A stretch of 64,000 bases of DNA from Zelonia costaricensis (GCA_030849075.1 JASAOO010003556.1:62001-126000), one strand, 5' to 3'. Counted from the stretch's first letter, positions 1 to 9,445 are shown. Notes: generated from the letters alone by a model not told the origin. Numbers and translations are program-made.

Positions 1-736
1 CCGAGCAGCGCAGCCGCAGCGACAGGCCGCGCAGCACCTGCCGCGCCACGCGGGCCGCCTCCTCGCTGCGGTTCAGACGGCTGTCGTGCGCCCTGCTCCC
101 GACGTACTTCGCAACCGTCGCCGTCGCCTCTGCCTTCTGCCGGCGGAAGCGGTACAGCCGCCACACAGGAAGGAAGAGCCGGCGCAGCGTGCTGCGCGCC
201 GCCGCGACGGTGAGCACCCGCTTCGGCGCCGCCACGGCGTTGGTGTGCTGGGAGTGGTTGGAAGTGTCCAGCGCGTCCTCAATGGCAACCGGGTTCAACT
301 GCAGCTTTGGTGGCGACCGGCGCGACATCTTGGGCGACCACGGCGCGAAGGTGGAGCTGAGCACCACACCACCAAAGCCGCAGTTCAGCGGCGACGCCAC
401 CTCGTTGTCGTTCTCCGCCTCAGGGCGGCCTGCAGGCTCGCCGGGCACTGCGGTCGCGAGGGGGCGGCTGGCGCGCCGCGGGCGACTTGGGCCGTTGCTG
501 CTGCCCGCGAAGGACTCACAGGCCCCGCGCAGTGTCCGCTGCCACGGGATGGGAGAGGTCGGCGAGAAGACGTACCGAGGCACGTGGCGCGGGGCCGCCA
601 GCGTCACCCGCCGCGCCCCTGAAGCGGCGAGGCCATCGCTGTGGTAGGTCCGCCGGCGCGGCGCGCCTGAGGTCGGCGGGCACGGCATCATGGGCGGGAG
701 GGCCGCCACGGTGGAGGCGGACCGCTGTTTCTGCAT
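1..736 (-). CDS. Hypothetical protein, N-terminal part only (runs off left edge)
   Basis: A minus-strand frame stays open from a Met codon at 734-736 to the edge of the window, so about 245 N-terminal residues are present and the C terminus is missing. The first 150 residues are rich in Ser, Pro, Arg and Ala and look disordered. From about residue 170 the protein becomes basic and probably helical (RRLFLPVWRLYRFRRQKAEA is typical). No domain was recognised and no function is offered. The start is the first in-frame Met; the frame remains open upstream without another Met as far as I followed it (to about 880). Met16 and Met17 are possible alternatives. The strand agrees with the neighbouring genes and the codons are GC-rich at third positions, which supports a real gene. 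Confidence 0.62.
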   Translation of the reverse strand, partial: MQKQRSASTVAALPPMMPCPPTSGAPRRRTYHSDGLAASGARRVTLAAPRHVPRYVFSPTSPIPWQRTLRGACESFAGSSNGPSRPRRASRPLATAVPGEPAGRPEAENDNEVASPLNCGFGGVVLSSTFAPWSPKMSRRSPPKLQLNPVAIEDALDTSNHSQHTNAVAAPKRVLTVAAARSTLRRLFLPVWRLYRFRRQKAEATATVAKYVGSRAHDSRLNRSEEAARVARQVLRGLSLRLRCS

Positions 737-1974
737 CGTTGGACTGCGAGGTGGGGACACGGGACTCGGGGGAGAGTGCGGTGTATGTAAAGGTCTAGGT
801 AAACAAGAAGAAAAACGAATGCGCCAACGAGGAAAGGAAGACGGAAGGCGGGGTCTACGCTGCACAGCACTCAGCCGCCACGGAAGTGCGTGACAGGAAG
901 CTGCTGCTTGCGAGTGGAGTGAGGGGCGGCAATGAGAGTCTTCGAGACGGACCTTGAGCTGGAACTGCAGCAGCGCGGCGCGTGTCTGGGATTTGAGAAG
1001 GAAGTCAATGTGAGAGATGGCACCCAGGCGAGTGACCTCGAACTAGGCAGCAGAGCGCTATATGCGCACCGACACACACAGACACACAGACACCTGCACA
1101 CTCGCGCAGACTTGCGCGTGGACACGTCGTATGAAGGGCGTGCAGGAAAGAAAGAAGGAGAGAGCGCCACGAAGGAGGAGAGAAGCAGACATGTTCGCAG
1201 GTGAGAAGTACGAAGGGTGCGCAGCTCGCCGACAACGCAGCGGCCTCTTCGAACGGAGCGGCGAAGCGATCACGTACCGTGTCGCGCGACTTGCAAAACG
1301 CGGCCACGTAGAGGCCGGACGAGCACAGGTCTGTGGGCAATTGTGCTCTCCATACATCAGCGAGCGCACTTCCCTGTCGGCCTGCTCGCCTCTCTGTCGT
1401 GCTGATCTGCTCCGTGACACCGCGAAGAGCGTAGAGAAGTGTCAAGGGCTGTGGCGGTGCCTGCGCGCAAGGGAGGGGGAGGGCAGCCCCGGTGCATCGC
1501 ATACCAAGCGCGTAATTCTCTTCGTTGGGGAAGTTTTTGCATTAGCATAGGCAGAGATCTCTCAACAGGCGGGGGGAGGGGGGTCGACGAGAAGGGGGAC
1601 GATGTCATACAAAAGGGACGCACACTCGTGCTCCACAAAAACAAGGGGGGAAACGCGGCAGAGGACGCACAAGGAATGCGCATCACCATGACACCGCCAC
1701 CGCGACGCCCCTCATCATCTTCACAGAAACATCCGAGGCCAGCAGCCGGGGTGAGAGGAAGGGAAAGGGGAAGGGGGGTGCACCGCACGGCGAGTTGGCG
1801 AGCGCCGTGTACGGACGTGACGATGCCTCCCCCCCCCTTCCCCTTCCCCTCATCCCTCCTCCCTATCAACTTCCGCGCCGCCTGCTCTTCATGGTGACCT
1901 CACGTGTGCGCCGCGCACGGCTGCGGTGCATCAGTTTTTTCTTCCCTCTCTGCGCCTCCTTCGTTACGCCTCCC
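737..1974. other. Intergenic spacer, no gene seen
   Basis: This 1.2 kb separates the stop of EMC3 from the start of the partial gene on the left. It holds a short imperfect (CA)n tract at 1071-1093, several G runs, and C/T-rich stretches near 1830-1860. Open frames here have biased, repetitive composition and no recognisable domain. It should contain the EMC3 3' UTR and the 5' UTR/splice acceptor of the next gene, which I cannot place exactly. Confidence 0.7.
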
Positions 1975-2757
1975 TCAGTTGCGCCGCGACGCCGCCGCGC
2001 TCTTGGAGCGCTTCTGCGCGCGCCACTTCTTCAGCAGCACCTCCGGCGCCTTCGCGTAGGCCCAGCGGTGGCGGTCCTTGACGAACTCGAGCTCCTCGGA
2101 GATCTGCTTGAAGACCTTGCCGAAGTCGACTGGCTGGGCGGGTGTCTGCTGCATCTGCTGCTGCATCATCGCGCTCTGGTCCTCCGACTCGACGTCCTCG
2201 CCGAGGACGAGCTGGAGCAGCCCCTGGTTGCCCGACATGATGAGGAAGTACAGGCTCAGCGAGGTGACGTAGTTGCAGTTCAGGACATCAATCTCCAGCC
2301 CGCGCTGCATCATCTCACGGAAGCGGTGCGACAGCGGAAAGGGGAACTTGGCCACGACGAAGCCGGAGAAAAAGTACGAGACGAGCATCATCATGCCGAT
2401 GTTGGGCACCATCATCATGAACTGGTTCTTCATCATGCCCATCATGATGTTCGGGTCGTTCATCATTTCCATCGGGTTGACAGGGTCGACCTCCTTCTTG
2501 AGCACCGTGCTGAGCATGCGGTCGGCGCGGCGCTTGAAGGACTCCGGGCAGAGTGCGCCGCCAGTCGTGAGCAGCATGCGGCCGTAGTTCTGAATGTTTG
2601 TGTTGCAGATACGGGCCATGTTCGGCTTGGACGGCGAGTTCATGAGAATCGTAACGTAGTGGCGCAGCACACCGACAAAGAGCACAATGACGATGAGCGG
2701 CAGCAGCACCCAGTCCCGGATGCTGGGATCCAGCAAGATGTTCTGCTCGGCCGCCAT
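1975..2757 (-). CDS. EMC3: ER membrane protein complex subunit 3 (EMC3/TMEM111 family)
   Basis: EMC3 is a core subunit of the endoplasmic reticulum membrane protein complex, an Oxa1/YidC-superfamily insertase for tail-anchored and multipass proteins. The 260-residue product has the family layout: an N-terminal motif LLDPSIRDWVLLPLIVIVLF leading into membrane segment 1 (about 12-32), a cytosolic Met-rich helical stretch with DPNIMMGMMKNQ, a second hydrophobic segment followed by FFSGFVVAKFPFPLSHRF, a third at about 165-185 (VTSLSLYFLIMSG), then LVLGED and a charged tail. The start chosen is the Met before AAEQNILL, because the extra 119 in-frame residues upstream are translated (CA)n and low-complexity DNA. 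The length is typical for the family. Identification is strong. Confidence 0.93.
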   Translation of the reverse strand: MAAEQNILLDPSIRDWVLLPLIVIVLFVGVLRHYVTILMNSPSKPNMARICNTNIQNYGRMLLTTGGALCPESFKRRADRMLSTVLKKEVDPVNPMEMMNDPNIMMGMMKNQFMMMVPNIGMMMLVSYFFSGFVVAKFPFPLSHRFREMMQRGLEIDVLNCNYVTSLSLYFLIMSGNQGLLQLVLGEDVESEDQSAMMQQQMQQTPAQPVDFGKVFKQISEELEFVKDRHRWAYAKAPEVLLKKWRAQKRSKSAAASRRN

Positions 2758-3435
2758 GTTTGCCTGCTCTACACACACACACACACGCACACGGTTGGGG
2801 CGGGGGGGAGAGGCGCGATACGGTGCAGACAGTGTCTTTTCCTCCTTGGTGAAAAGCAGAGGCGGAGGAACAGGAGTTAGCGAGGGGGCTGGGGACCTGT
2901 GACGCACCAGATACACGGTAAACGAAGCGGATTCCGTTTCTGTTGTGTGTGTGTGTGTGTGTGTGCGTGTGTACGTGGAGACAGGAAAGTCGAGGTGATG
3001 CGGTGGGCACCGGGGAAGGGAAGTTTCGCGGCAGAGAGGAGCGAGGAGGCAGAAGGGCAGTGAGTGGGCAGCAGCGCTGGAACACGGTCTCCGCCACGTC
3101 GGAGTCGCGAAGCTCAATCGTAGAGGAGAGGGGAAAGGCAGGGAAGAACCAAGGCAGTGCAGCGGCCGCCAACGCTGTTGACCGTGCGCCTCCTCGCTGT
3201 TGTGCGGGGGCTGTACGTGCGCAGGGTCGGTGAACGCGCCGTGGGGGTGCGCTCTTGCTCCTCGTTCTCTTCGGATGGTGGACGGAGGAGACCAGAAGCG
3301 TGCGCCTCCAGCTCGGTAGGCCTTGTCCAGCGACTCGCACTCCCGCGTCTGCGCCCACTGTGCGCTTTCCTGTCGTTTATGGGTGTTCCTGATGGAGCGA
3401 GACCGCCACGGACGTTACAGTCGCAGCCTCCGTGC
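2758..3435. other. Intergenic spacer with facing CA and TG microsatellites
   Basis: The spacer upstream of EMC3 contains an (AC)n tract at 2771-2792, only 14 bases before the EMC3 start codon, and a (TG)n tract at 2944-2971. The two are complementary, so a transcript could pair them. The rest is purine-rich on the plus strand, that is, pyrimidine-rich in the EMC3 transcript. No gene is seen. Confidence 0.65.
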
Positions 3436-3732
3436 CGTCCTTGAGCGCTGCGGCAGGAGGACACGACACTGGCCCAGAGCGTGACCACCCCTCGACGTGG
3501 CCACTGCATCTCAAGAATGTCTCTAGGGCAAACCTGGAGGCGATGCGGGCAATGTCTGCCCGAACTTGCCGACATCCAGATCAACGCGCTGCGCGCGCTT
3601 CGGTTCTTCGGAGCCTCAGTGGTTTCGATTCTGCCACACACTCACGAGCTAAACGAAAAGAAACACGGAACACGAGCGAGGGGACCTGGAGCGAGCGGTC
3701 CGGGACGGGACGGGCGCCGCCCCCCCCTACCA

Positions 3733-4068
3733 GCTGATGCGCACGCTGTGGTGGTGCGTTGGATGCCAGAGCACAAAAGACGCAGGCGCCTCATCACTCA
3801 GCCAGCCCTGGGTGGACCAATCAGCAAGAAGAGCGCTCGCGTGTTCTTCGTCGTTCGCCAGCATCTACTCGGCAGGATCTCACGGCAGCAGTGCTACGTG
3901 CTGCAGAGTGACTTCAATGCCCTCTATGACGCGATCCCGCTCCCTCCGGAGAGCAGAAATGCGTTTGCTTTTCGCGCCCGTGGCGTTTATGGCAGGTGCT
4001 GCACGCTGCCCACCGGCGCTCGCTGGAGCGTCGCAGGTGGGCGAGCAAGCACCTGTAAACTAACCGAT
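3733..4068 (+). pseudogene. Reverse transcriptase fragment of the retroelement
   Basis: One open stretch of 112 codons carries the best preserved part of the element. It includes VVRWMPEHKRRRRLITQPAL (basic motif before the palm), SDFNALYDAIPL at 3907-3942 (the palm motif A with its catalytic Asp in a DF..YDAIPL context typical of DIRS-like RTs), NAFAFR, and LPTGARWSV at 4006-4032 (the LPxG box). The frame continues in both directions, but similarity is lost after about 4068; the motif with the second pair of aspartates is not intact in any frame. It lies on the strand opposite to the flanking genes and is presumably not expressed as protein. Confidence 0.7.
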
Positions 4069-4089
4069 GTGAGAAGCTCACCATCACTC

Positions 4090-4740
4090 ACACGACGGTG
4101 GACAAAACACCGTCTGCGGCGACCATGGGTCGGGAGGGTCCATTGTTGTGCTACCTGCTGGCGCGCGCTGCGCATTAAAAGAGCAGCGAATGCGGCGAGG
4201 TCCTCTGCCCGACCCGCTCCCACCACCCTGCGGAGCCCTCCTTGCGGCCACCGATGAAGAGCTGCTTGCAATGGCACGCAGAGTCATCGCATCTCTCGGA
4301 GAGAGCGGACGGTCCGAAAGCCGGGGAAGTCGGTCGCGAAGCTGTCCCTGGGTTTGCAACAGCAAAGCTGCACGAACCGCGAGTTTATGAGCGCAATCAC
4401 GCTCATGACGTACATAGTCCACACAACGCGGTTGGCCCCGGCAGAGGCTTACCGCCTCATGGCGGTTTGCGGCGGAGTGATTCCGCCGGTGGAGCGTGGG
4501 CGCCTCTGTGAAGAGACGAGGCCTTACCGTGCAGCACCGGCGCAGGAGAGACTCGCCTCCCTCGGCCCTCAACTCCTGCAAACGCAGGGGTGGCAGAGTA
4601 CCCCACCCTCGGGTGGGGCGTGCCGATGGAGGACAGTGCGTACGGCCTCACTGTGTACACACACGCGGCGCGCCGCGGGTGGCGAGCAGTTTTACCACGG
4701 CGCGACAGCCGCGCGGAAGGCGATGCAGCAGCGACGGTGG
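4090..4740 (+). pseudogene. RT thumb / RNase H fragments of the retroelement, multiply frameshifted
   Basis: Three short stretches in different frames continue the element. Around 4230-4310 is ATDEELLAMARRVIASLGE. From 4387 is MSAITLMTYIVHTTRLAPAE, followed by AYRLM. From about 4647 is LTVYTHAARRGWRAVLPRRD, which looks like the first RNase H strand, with His in place of the usual catalytic Asp (VYTDA-type motif). Frame changes between them and the lost Asp mark pseudogenisation. The right end fades at about 4840. Confidence 0.55.
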
Positions 4741-4840
4741 GACGCGACCCAGCGCCAACACCTGGGACGCGCGGAGGCACTAACTGTAGGGTTCGAGGCG
4801 GTGTCGCCATAAAAGGAGCTGCCAGAACCGACAGCTGATG

Positions 4841-5796
4841 GCGCGAAGTGCGCAGAAGTGGGAGTGCGGGTCGCTAGACGACGCCAAATTATAGGGCGGC
4901 GCGGGTTTCTGCTTATCCCAGTCCGCCATCCTCAGAAAAACAAGTTGTGATGCGACTACTTAACACCCAGAGGTAGAGTGCCTCTGGACATGGCAGTAAG
5001 CGTCCACACAAGGGCCATCCCGCGTCCCACTTGAAGGCTGTTGCCCACAGCCAAATTTCTATTACACCCTCAAGGGGCAATTCATGGCGGGGAGGGGGGG
5101 GAGGCAGAAAGCGGTCAAGGGGCGGTGGAGGGTGTGGTTCCCTAACGCTTACTGCCTTCTTTTTTTGTGAATCGAAGGTGGTGTACAAAGGAGAGGGAGA
5201 GTGACGGAGCGGTTGGCGTGGCGGAGCCGGACTGCTGGTCTGCGAGCAGACGTCTTCGAGTGAAGTACGTGAGAGGCTTCGGAGGGCAGCTTATTCTGTT
5301 GTCGTGTTTTTCTAGTTCTGGGTCCCGGGGGGAGGGAGGAAGTTCAGTTCACATTTCCGTTGGCCGACTCGTCCAGTTTCCTTGGCACGGCACCGTTGGC
5401 GCACGCGGTTCTTGAGCAGAGGACACAACTGCCACGGTGTCGGATAGAATGTGCCGACGGGGGATGGCCACCCCACCCCACCCCCTGTTTCGACCGGCTT
5501 CTACCGGGAGATGACTTCTTGGTTTCTTTTTTTTTTTTTCGGTGGAGGAGCTGAGGCGCAAAGTCACCCTCGAGAGTCGGAGCAGACTACGCGGCGTGAG
5601 CGTACCCAGGACACACCACTGCGGAAGATGAGTAAAGGAGCACCTCAGAGACGGAGGCATCGCGTCGTGAGCGGGAGATCTTTGCCACGTCACCACGTTG
5701 AACACCGGCCTCACACGAAGGCAGGCGCGGATGAAAGAGTCACGCACGCCTTTTTTGTTTCGTCAGGCTCAACGGTGGTTGCCCTGCAGAAGTCGG
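4841..5796. other. Intergenic spacer downstream of PIP kinase
   Basis: Just under 1 kb lies between the retroelement remnant and the PIP kinase stop codon. Its first part (4870-5060) is relatively AT-rich and might be further decayed element sequence, but I could not recognise any protein motif there. A run of T at 5528-5539 is the longest homopolymer. No gene is supported. Confidence 0.55.
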
Positions 5797-7176
5797 TCAC
5801 CCGCTTCGCGGCTCCTCGTGCACGTCGGGGAAGATCATCTTGGTAAAGGAGGAGATGCGCTTGGCGTACTGGCTGGGTGGGATCGTGGACAGCGTCTTCT
5901 GCTCCCACAGAAATGACTTGAAGAAGTTGGCGCTCTTCTTCTTGATGGTGTACTTGGTCAGCATGTCGATGATGCCCACGTAGTAGATCTCCTGGTCGTA
6001 CAAGCTGTGCACCCCACCGGCGAACTCAGAGAGAGTAACGAACTTGAGAGACTTGTCCCCCTCTGGCTTGTTCGAGTTGCGCAGCGGCGATGACGGCCGC
6101 ACCTCGGCACACGGCGCTGTTGCGGCGGCCGCGCCGTGAGGGGCGGCCATCTTCATGTTCTCGATAACATACCGTCGACCGGAGCGCGATGTCTTGTTCT
6201 CCTGATAGGCGACGCCGATGAGCAGCGAGTAGTCCATGAGACCGGCGGAGTTGAGAAACTGATAGTCGCCGAGCAGCTGCTGCAGCAGTCGCTTGCGGGT
6301 GTTGTGCGGCAGCCAGAAAAGCCGCGTCAGGTCCTTGTCGTGCAGTGTCGACAGCTTCTGCGCGTCCGCGGCGCCCTTGACCACGACGGCATCGGTCGCC
6401 GACCCCTTCTTGTAGCCGGCGGCGGTGGCGTTCGGGTTTACGACGACGTCCCGGTTCTTTGGGGTTTCGATGAGGTACGGGTCTGGCTCGTAGGCGCGGC
6501 GGATGAGGTGGGGGAAGTACTGGTACTTGCCCGGCTTGGGGATGCGGCCCTTGATGTCCCACTTCTCGTGCAGCACCGAGGCGGCGCCGAAGACGTCGTT
6601 GAAGCAGAGAACGTAGCCCACCTCGCCACGCACGGACACCTTCAGTAGCATGTAAAAGCGCATGAGGAGGCTGCTGGGGTTGCTGGCGATGTGCAGCGCG
6701 TAGAGATGGAGAACGTGCAGCAGCACGTGCACCTCCTCCTCCGCGATGGTCTTGCACATGAAGGACATGGTCTTGGACTTGAGAAAGAGCGCCTGCGAGC
6801 GGCCCTCGCCCAGCTCCATCTTGAGGCGCTCCTCCGGCAGCGTCCACTCGTCGGCGAAGCGCTCCTCGGCAACGCCCTCGACCTGCCGCACAAAGTAGAA
6901 GACATCCGGCGCGTACTCGGTCACGTGCACGTCCACCGTCACCCCTTTGCTGTCTGTGGAGGGCACCGTGAGCTCCTGCACTGCCGCGCAGTCCTCCGGC
7001 TTGATGGACTTCGAGTGCTCCGCGAGGCCGCTGTGGGTGCGGCGCACCATCGCCGTCGCGGTTGAGGCGGCCTCAGCCCTGCGCAGCTGGTCGGCGGCCG
7101 TGACCTTGAGGGCGGCAGCGACCTGCAGCGCCGTCAGCCCGCGGCCGCTTGTTGCAGCCCCGCCAACCTGCCCCAT
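5797..7176 (-). CDS. Phosphatidylinositol phosphate kinase family protein (PIP5K-like)
   Basis: The 459-residue product has the PIP kinase core fold, which phosphorylates phosphatidylinositol phosphates on membranes. Visible family blocks in order are: SKTMSFMCKTIAEEE (N-lobe), LLMRFYMLLKVSV with FNDVFG, HEKWDIKGR (counterpart of the K-F-D-L-K-G-S block), a variable insert, LNSAGLMDYSLLIGV (catalytic MDYSLL motif), YYVGIIDMLTKYTIKKKSA (IIDxLxxY metal-binding motif), and PPSQYAKRISSFTKMIF at the C terminus. The start MGQVGGAATSG was chosen because upstream in-frame residues are low complexity; Gly2 makes N-myristoylation possible, an inference only. Substrate specificity (PI4P versus PI5P or PI3P) cannot be told from the sequence. 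It is a single gene in the leftward unit, 0.7 kb from its upstream neighbour. Confidence 0.88.
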   Translation of the reverse strand: MGQVGGAATSGRGLTALQVAAALKVTAADQLRRAEAASTATAMVRRTHSGLAEHSKSIKPEDCAAVQELTVPSTDSKGVTVDVHVTEYAPDVFYFVRQVEGVAEERFADEWTLPEERLKMELGEGRSQALFLKSKTMSFMCKTIAEEEVHVLLHVLHLYALHIASNPSSLLMRFYMLLKVSVRGEVGYVLCFNDVFGAASVLHEKWDIKGRIPKPGKYQYFPHLIRRAYEPDPYLIETPKNRDVVVNPNATAAGYKKGSATDAVVVKGAADAQKLSTLHDKDLTRLFWLPHNTRKRLLQQLLGDYQFLNSAGLMDYSLLIGVAYQENKTSRSGRRYVIENMKMAAPHGAAAATAPCAEVRPSSPLRNSNKPEGDKSLKFVTLSEFAGGVHSLYDQEIYYVGIIDMLTKYTIKKKSANFFKSFLWEQKTLSTIPPSQYAKRISSFTKMIFPDVHEEPRSG

Positions 7177-7889
7177 GATAACAGACCACGCGCCAGCACG
7201 AGTACACCGTGAAGCGACTTTATAGAAGTGTGTGGTAGAGTGAGGAGGAGAGAATAGGAGCACGGGAGGTGCGTCTTCGCTGGCACTAGTAATAGGGGGA
7301 GGAGGGAGGGCGAGACCGTGAACCTCCGTTAAGCGGTACGAGGGCGTCGCACGGTCAAGGATCCACCACGCTGCTGTGGTGGAGAGAGGTGGACTGGTGC
7401 AAGCGTTGCGCAGGTGTGCAAGGGGGGGGGAGGGGAAGAAAAGGAGAAGGTGCGGGGGAGGCGCAGTCAGCACGAAACAGTGGACGAGCTGCAGCGAAAC
7501 TGACCGTGCATGGAGAGTCACGTCTGCGCTCTGGGCAGAACGTGAAAAAGTCCGTTAGTCTTCACATAGCGTGCAGTGAAGTCGTACGCTTGCTGTTGCT
7601 CTCCGAGCTCACGCACGCACACAAACACGCGCACGCAGCCAGCAAACTATCTCCTTCACACTTGGAGCATCCGATTTTCAAGATACTCACGCAGCTAGCG
7701 CTCTTCAAGTTCTTTTCTTTTTTCTTGACGGCGGCGCCAGACTGCGCCGACACCACGATTACGCATTGTCATGTGTTGAGGGAAGCGAGGGCTGGGGGGG
7801 GGGAGGCTCTCTCTCTGCGGCTCCTCACTTCGGCCCCACACCGCGGGGCCCCGTGCCCGTCACCCCCCCCCTCTCGCCGCAGCCCAGGT
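7177..7889. other. Intergenic spacer
   Basis: About 0.7 kb between the small protein at 7890-8297 and the PIP kinase. It has plus-strand G runs near 7425 and 7794-7802 and a T/C-rich patch at 7705-7730. No coding sequence or RNA gene is apparent. Confidence 0.6.
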
Positions 7890-8297
7890 TCAGTCCTTGC
7901 GGAACTTGCGCATGAGCTTCTCCTTCAGCGAGAGCCCCTGCTCGCCCGATGGCGCCTCTGGTGGCGGCGTCGGCTGGCTCGGCGGCTGCGGCTGGCCGTT
8001 CGCCTCGTCGCGGCGGCGCTTGTGCGACAGGATCTGCTGCAGAATGTACGCCTCTGTGGCCTGCTGCGAGGCGGCGGGTGCGGCTGGCGCTGAAGAGGCG
8101 GGCGACGGCCCATTGGACGAGTTCTCTGGGGGCAGGTAGACGCCGGCTGACGCAGACGCGGAGCCGGTGGAGGCGGCGCTGCCAAAGATCTTCGCCTTCA
8201 TAGCGCGGCGGCGCTGCTCGCGCCAGTCCTCGGAGTTGGCGCAGAGCTTCAGCAGCTCCGGGTTGACATTGGTCAGATCCCCGTCGCAGTCCGCCAT
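7890..8297 (-). CDS. Small conserved-looking hypothetical protein (135 aa)
   Basis: The product is 135 residues. The N-terminal 40 are acidic/basic and helical (NPELLKLCANSEDWREQRRR, then AMKAKIF). The middle is an Ala/Ser/Pro-rich linker. The C terminus has a charged helix with HKRRRDE and ends in SLKEKLMRKFRKD. No known domain is recognised; the charged ends with a flexible centre suggest a binding partner of a complex, which is a guess. The strand matches the unit, the codons are GC3-rich, and no upstream in-frame Met competes closely. I regard it as real but of unknown function. Confidence 0.68.
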   Translation of the reverse strand: MADCDGDLTNVNPELLKLCANSEDWREQRRRAMKAKIFGSAASTGSASASAGVYLPPENSSNGPSPASSAPAAPAASQQATEAYILQQILSHKRRRDEANGQPQPPSQPTPPPEAPSGEQGLSLKEKLMRKFRKD

Positions 8298-8985
8298 GGC
8301 TGCCGTGGCAAGGTGGAGAAGAGGCGGCGATGGTCGTGCGCACCGAAGGGCGCTTCACCGAAAGTGTCGATGTGCGACTGCAGGCGCGAGGAGGGGGAGG
8401 GGAGGAGGTGTAAGCGCGTGGCGTGCCCGTGAACTGCGGACGAGTGTGCGTGGCCGGAGCAGAAGTGGGAGAGGGAGTGAAGCAGAAAAAAAGAAGGAGG
8501 CGGTTGGGAAGGGGCGACACGAACAGGAGCGCCGACTGAACGAGCTGTGACGGCGTTGCACGGCACCTCCTTCGCATGTGCGTACTCTCCGCACCAGCAG
8601 GTGCTGGCCTCACCGCCCCTGCGCAGAGAAGACGGGGTGCGGACTGCAGAAGCGAGCCGACAGCTGTGCGCCGGCATTGCCGAAAAGGGGCCCAACGATG
8701 CGGTTATTTCTTGCACGTTGTGCAGCGGCTGCCGTCGTGCGTGTGAGTGTCATTTCTCGTTGTTCTTGCGAAGAGCGAAGGCGCGCGCCGTGGCACGTGC
8801 GCGCAGCCCAGAAGCACAGAGTCCGGCACGGCGGCAAGAAGCCACGTTGCCTACACGCGGTTGGAGGTGCGGGCGACGATGCAAACAAGGCAGCGAACAG
8901 ACGCCGACCGATTCCACGGTCTGGTGCACGCAAAGAGGTGAAGAGCAAAGGCAAACGGGGACAGAAAAGCAATGCCGACATTGTT
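8298..8985. other. Intergenic spacer leading into the 79-bp repeat region
   Basis: Sequence between the small protein and the first 79-bp repeat. It is GC-rich and low in A/T until about 8700, after which composition becomes more mixed. Arg-rich open frames on the plus strand (8580-8980) show no domain. In the transcript the pyrimidine-rich parts (8460-8520 on the minus strand) could serve the trans-splice acceptor of the 7890-8297 gene. Confidence 0.5.
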
Positions 8986-9064
8986 GTTCATAGTAACTAT
9001 GACAATGTGATATCTGTGTATGATCATCGAGTGGTCACGGAAAGCATGGATAAGTTCGAATCAT
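8986..9064 (+). repeat. 79-bp repeat, copy 1 of 3
   Basis: Perfectly identical to the copies at 9367-9445 and 9704-9782. It begins with a short inverted repeat (TCATAG-TAA-CTATGA), contains the palindromes GATATC, TGATCA and TTCGAA, and ends at GAATCAT. It is markedly AT-richer than the surroundings. It includes GTTCGAATC, which matches the RNA polymerase III B-box consensus, and 19 bases upstream TCATCGAGTGG, a poor A-box match. Read as protein, every copy gives VHSNYDNVISVYDHRVVTES followed by MDKFES and a stop. In copy 1 the flank CATTGT upstream could extend the first hairpin. The strand shown is arbitrary. Identity of the element is unknown. Confidence 0.9.
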
Positions 9065-9261
9065 GACAAGCAACTCGGCTGATCACGGCGGCGCAGCGTG
9101 CACAGCACAACTTGCACTGGACTCACCGTGCCTTCCTCCACAGCGTCTCGCAAAACAAACAGTTCTTGATGTCGTTGAATAACCTCGCCGGGTATGGGCA
9201 AACGTGCGGCGAAGGACCTAAAGACATCTGTCACGTAGCAAGCAGACAAGAGTACCCGCAC
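9061..9261 (-). other. Protein-like minus-strand reading frame between repeat copies 1 and 2
   Basis: A 66-codon frame reads FRSFAARLPIPGEVIQRHQE, then LFVLRDAVEEG, which looks more like folded protein than the neighbouring translations, although the codons are not strongly GC3-biased. It has no recognisable family and overlaps the end of repeat copy 1. It may be a fragment of a decayed gene or element, or chance. Confidence 0.2.
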
Positions 9262-9366
9262 CCTCTCATCACGTCGAGTCCTCTATGCACGACACGTTCC
9301 TCTTCTTCCTCCGCATACGCAACCCAAGCCCACGCGCGCACGCAGAGGCGTGGCACAAGGCGGCTC

Positions 9367-9445
9367 GTTCATAGTAACTATGACAATGTGATATCTGTGT
9401 ATGATCATCGAGTGGTCACGGAAAGCATGGATAAGTTCGAATCAT
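9367..9445 (+). repeat. 79-bp repeat, copy 2 of 3
   Basis: Identical to copies 1 and 3 over 79 bases. It shares the extra upstream bases CGGCTC with copy 3 and the downstream AAC with copy 3, where copy 1 has GAC. Start-to-start distance from copy 1 is 381 bases. The spacer before it shows no similarity to the spacer that follows. Confidence 0.9.

Larger units (their letters stand above)
3436..4840 (+). mobile_element. Decayed tyrosine-recombinase-type (VIPER/TATE, DIRS-like) retroelement remnant
   Basis: Plus-strand sequence, opposite to the host transcription unit, encodes broken pieces of a reverse transcriptase and RNase H in the right order but in at least three different frames. The parts are: possible upstream coding (3440-3550), RT fingers/palm (3733-4068), the region after the RT active site (about 4090-4310), thumb/connection (4387-4480) and the RNase H beginning (about 4647-4725). 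The motifs resemble kinetoplastid YR retrotransposons (VIPER in Trypanosoma, TATE in Leishmania and relatives) rather than ingi/L1Tc or SLACS/CRE elements. No tyrosine recombinase, terminal repeat or target duplication could be delimited, so both ends are approximate. The frame breaks show that the copy is dead. Family assignment rests on motif recognition from memory. Confidence 0.66.

Noticed and set aside
8986..9064. 79-bp repeat as a C/D or H/ACA snoRNA
   Set aside because: No CTGA D box on either strand, only an imperfect C-like box within a TGATCA palindrome, and no AGA box near either end.
8986..9064. 79-bp repeat as a tRNA
   Set aside because: GTTCGAATC resembles a T loop, but the flanking bases do not form a T stem and there is no acceptor or anticodon stem.
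8986..9064. 79-bp repeat as the conserved 5' signature (about 77-79 bp) of ingi/L1Tc/SIDER retroposons
   Set aside because: The length is similar, but the sequence lacks the GC-rich ribozyme-like start of that signature and no element body follows.
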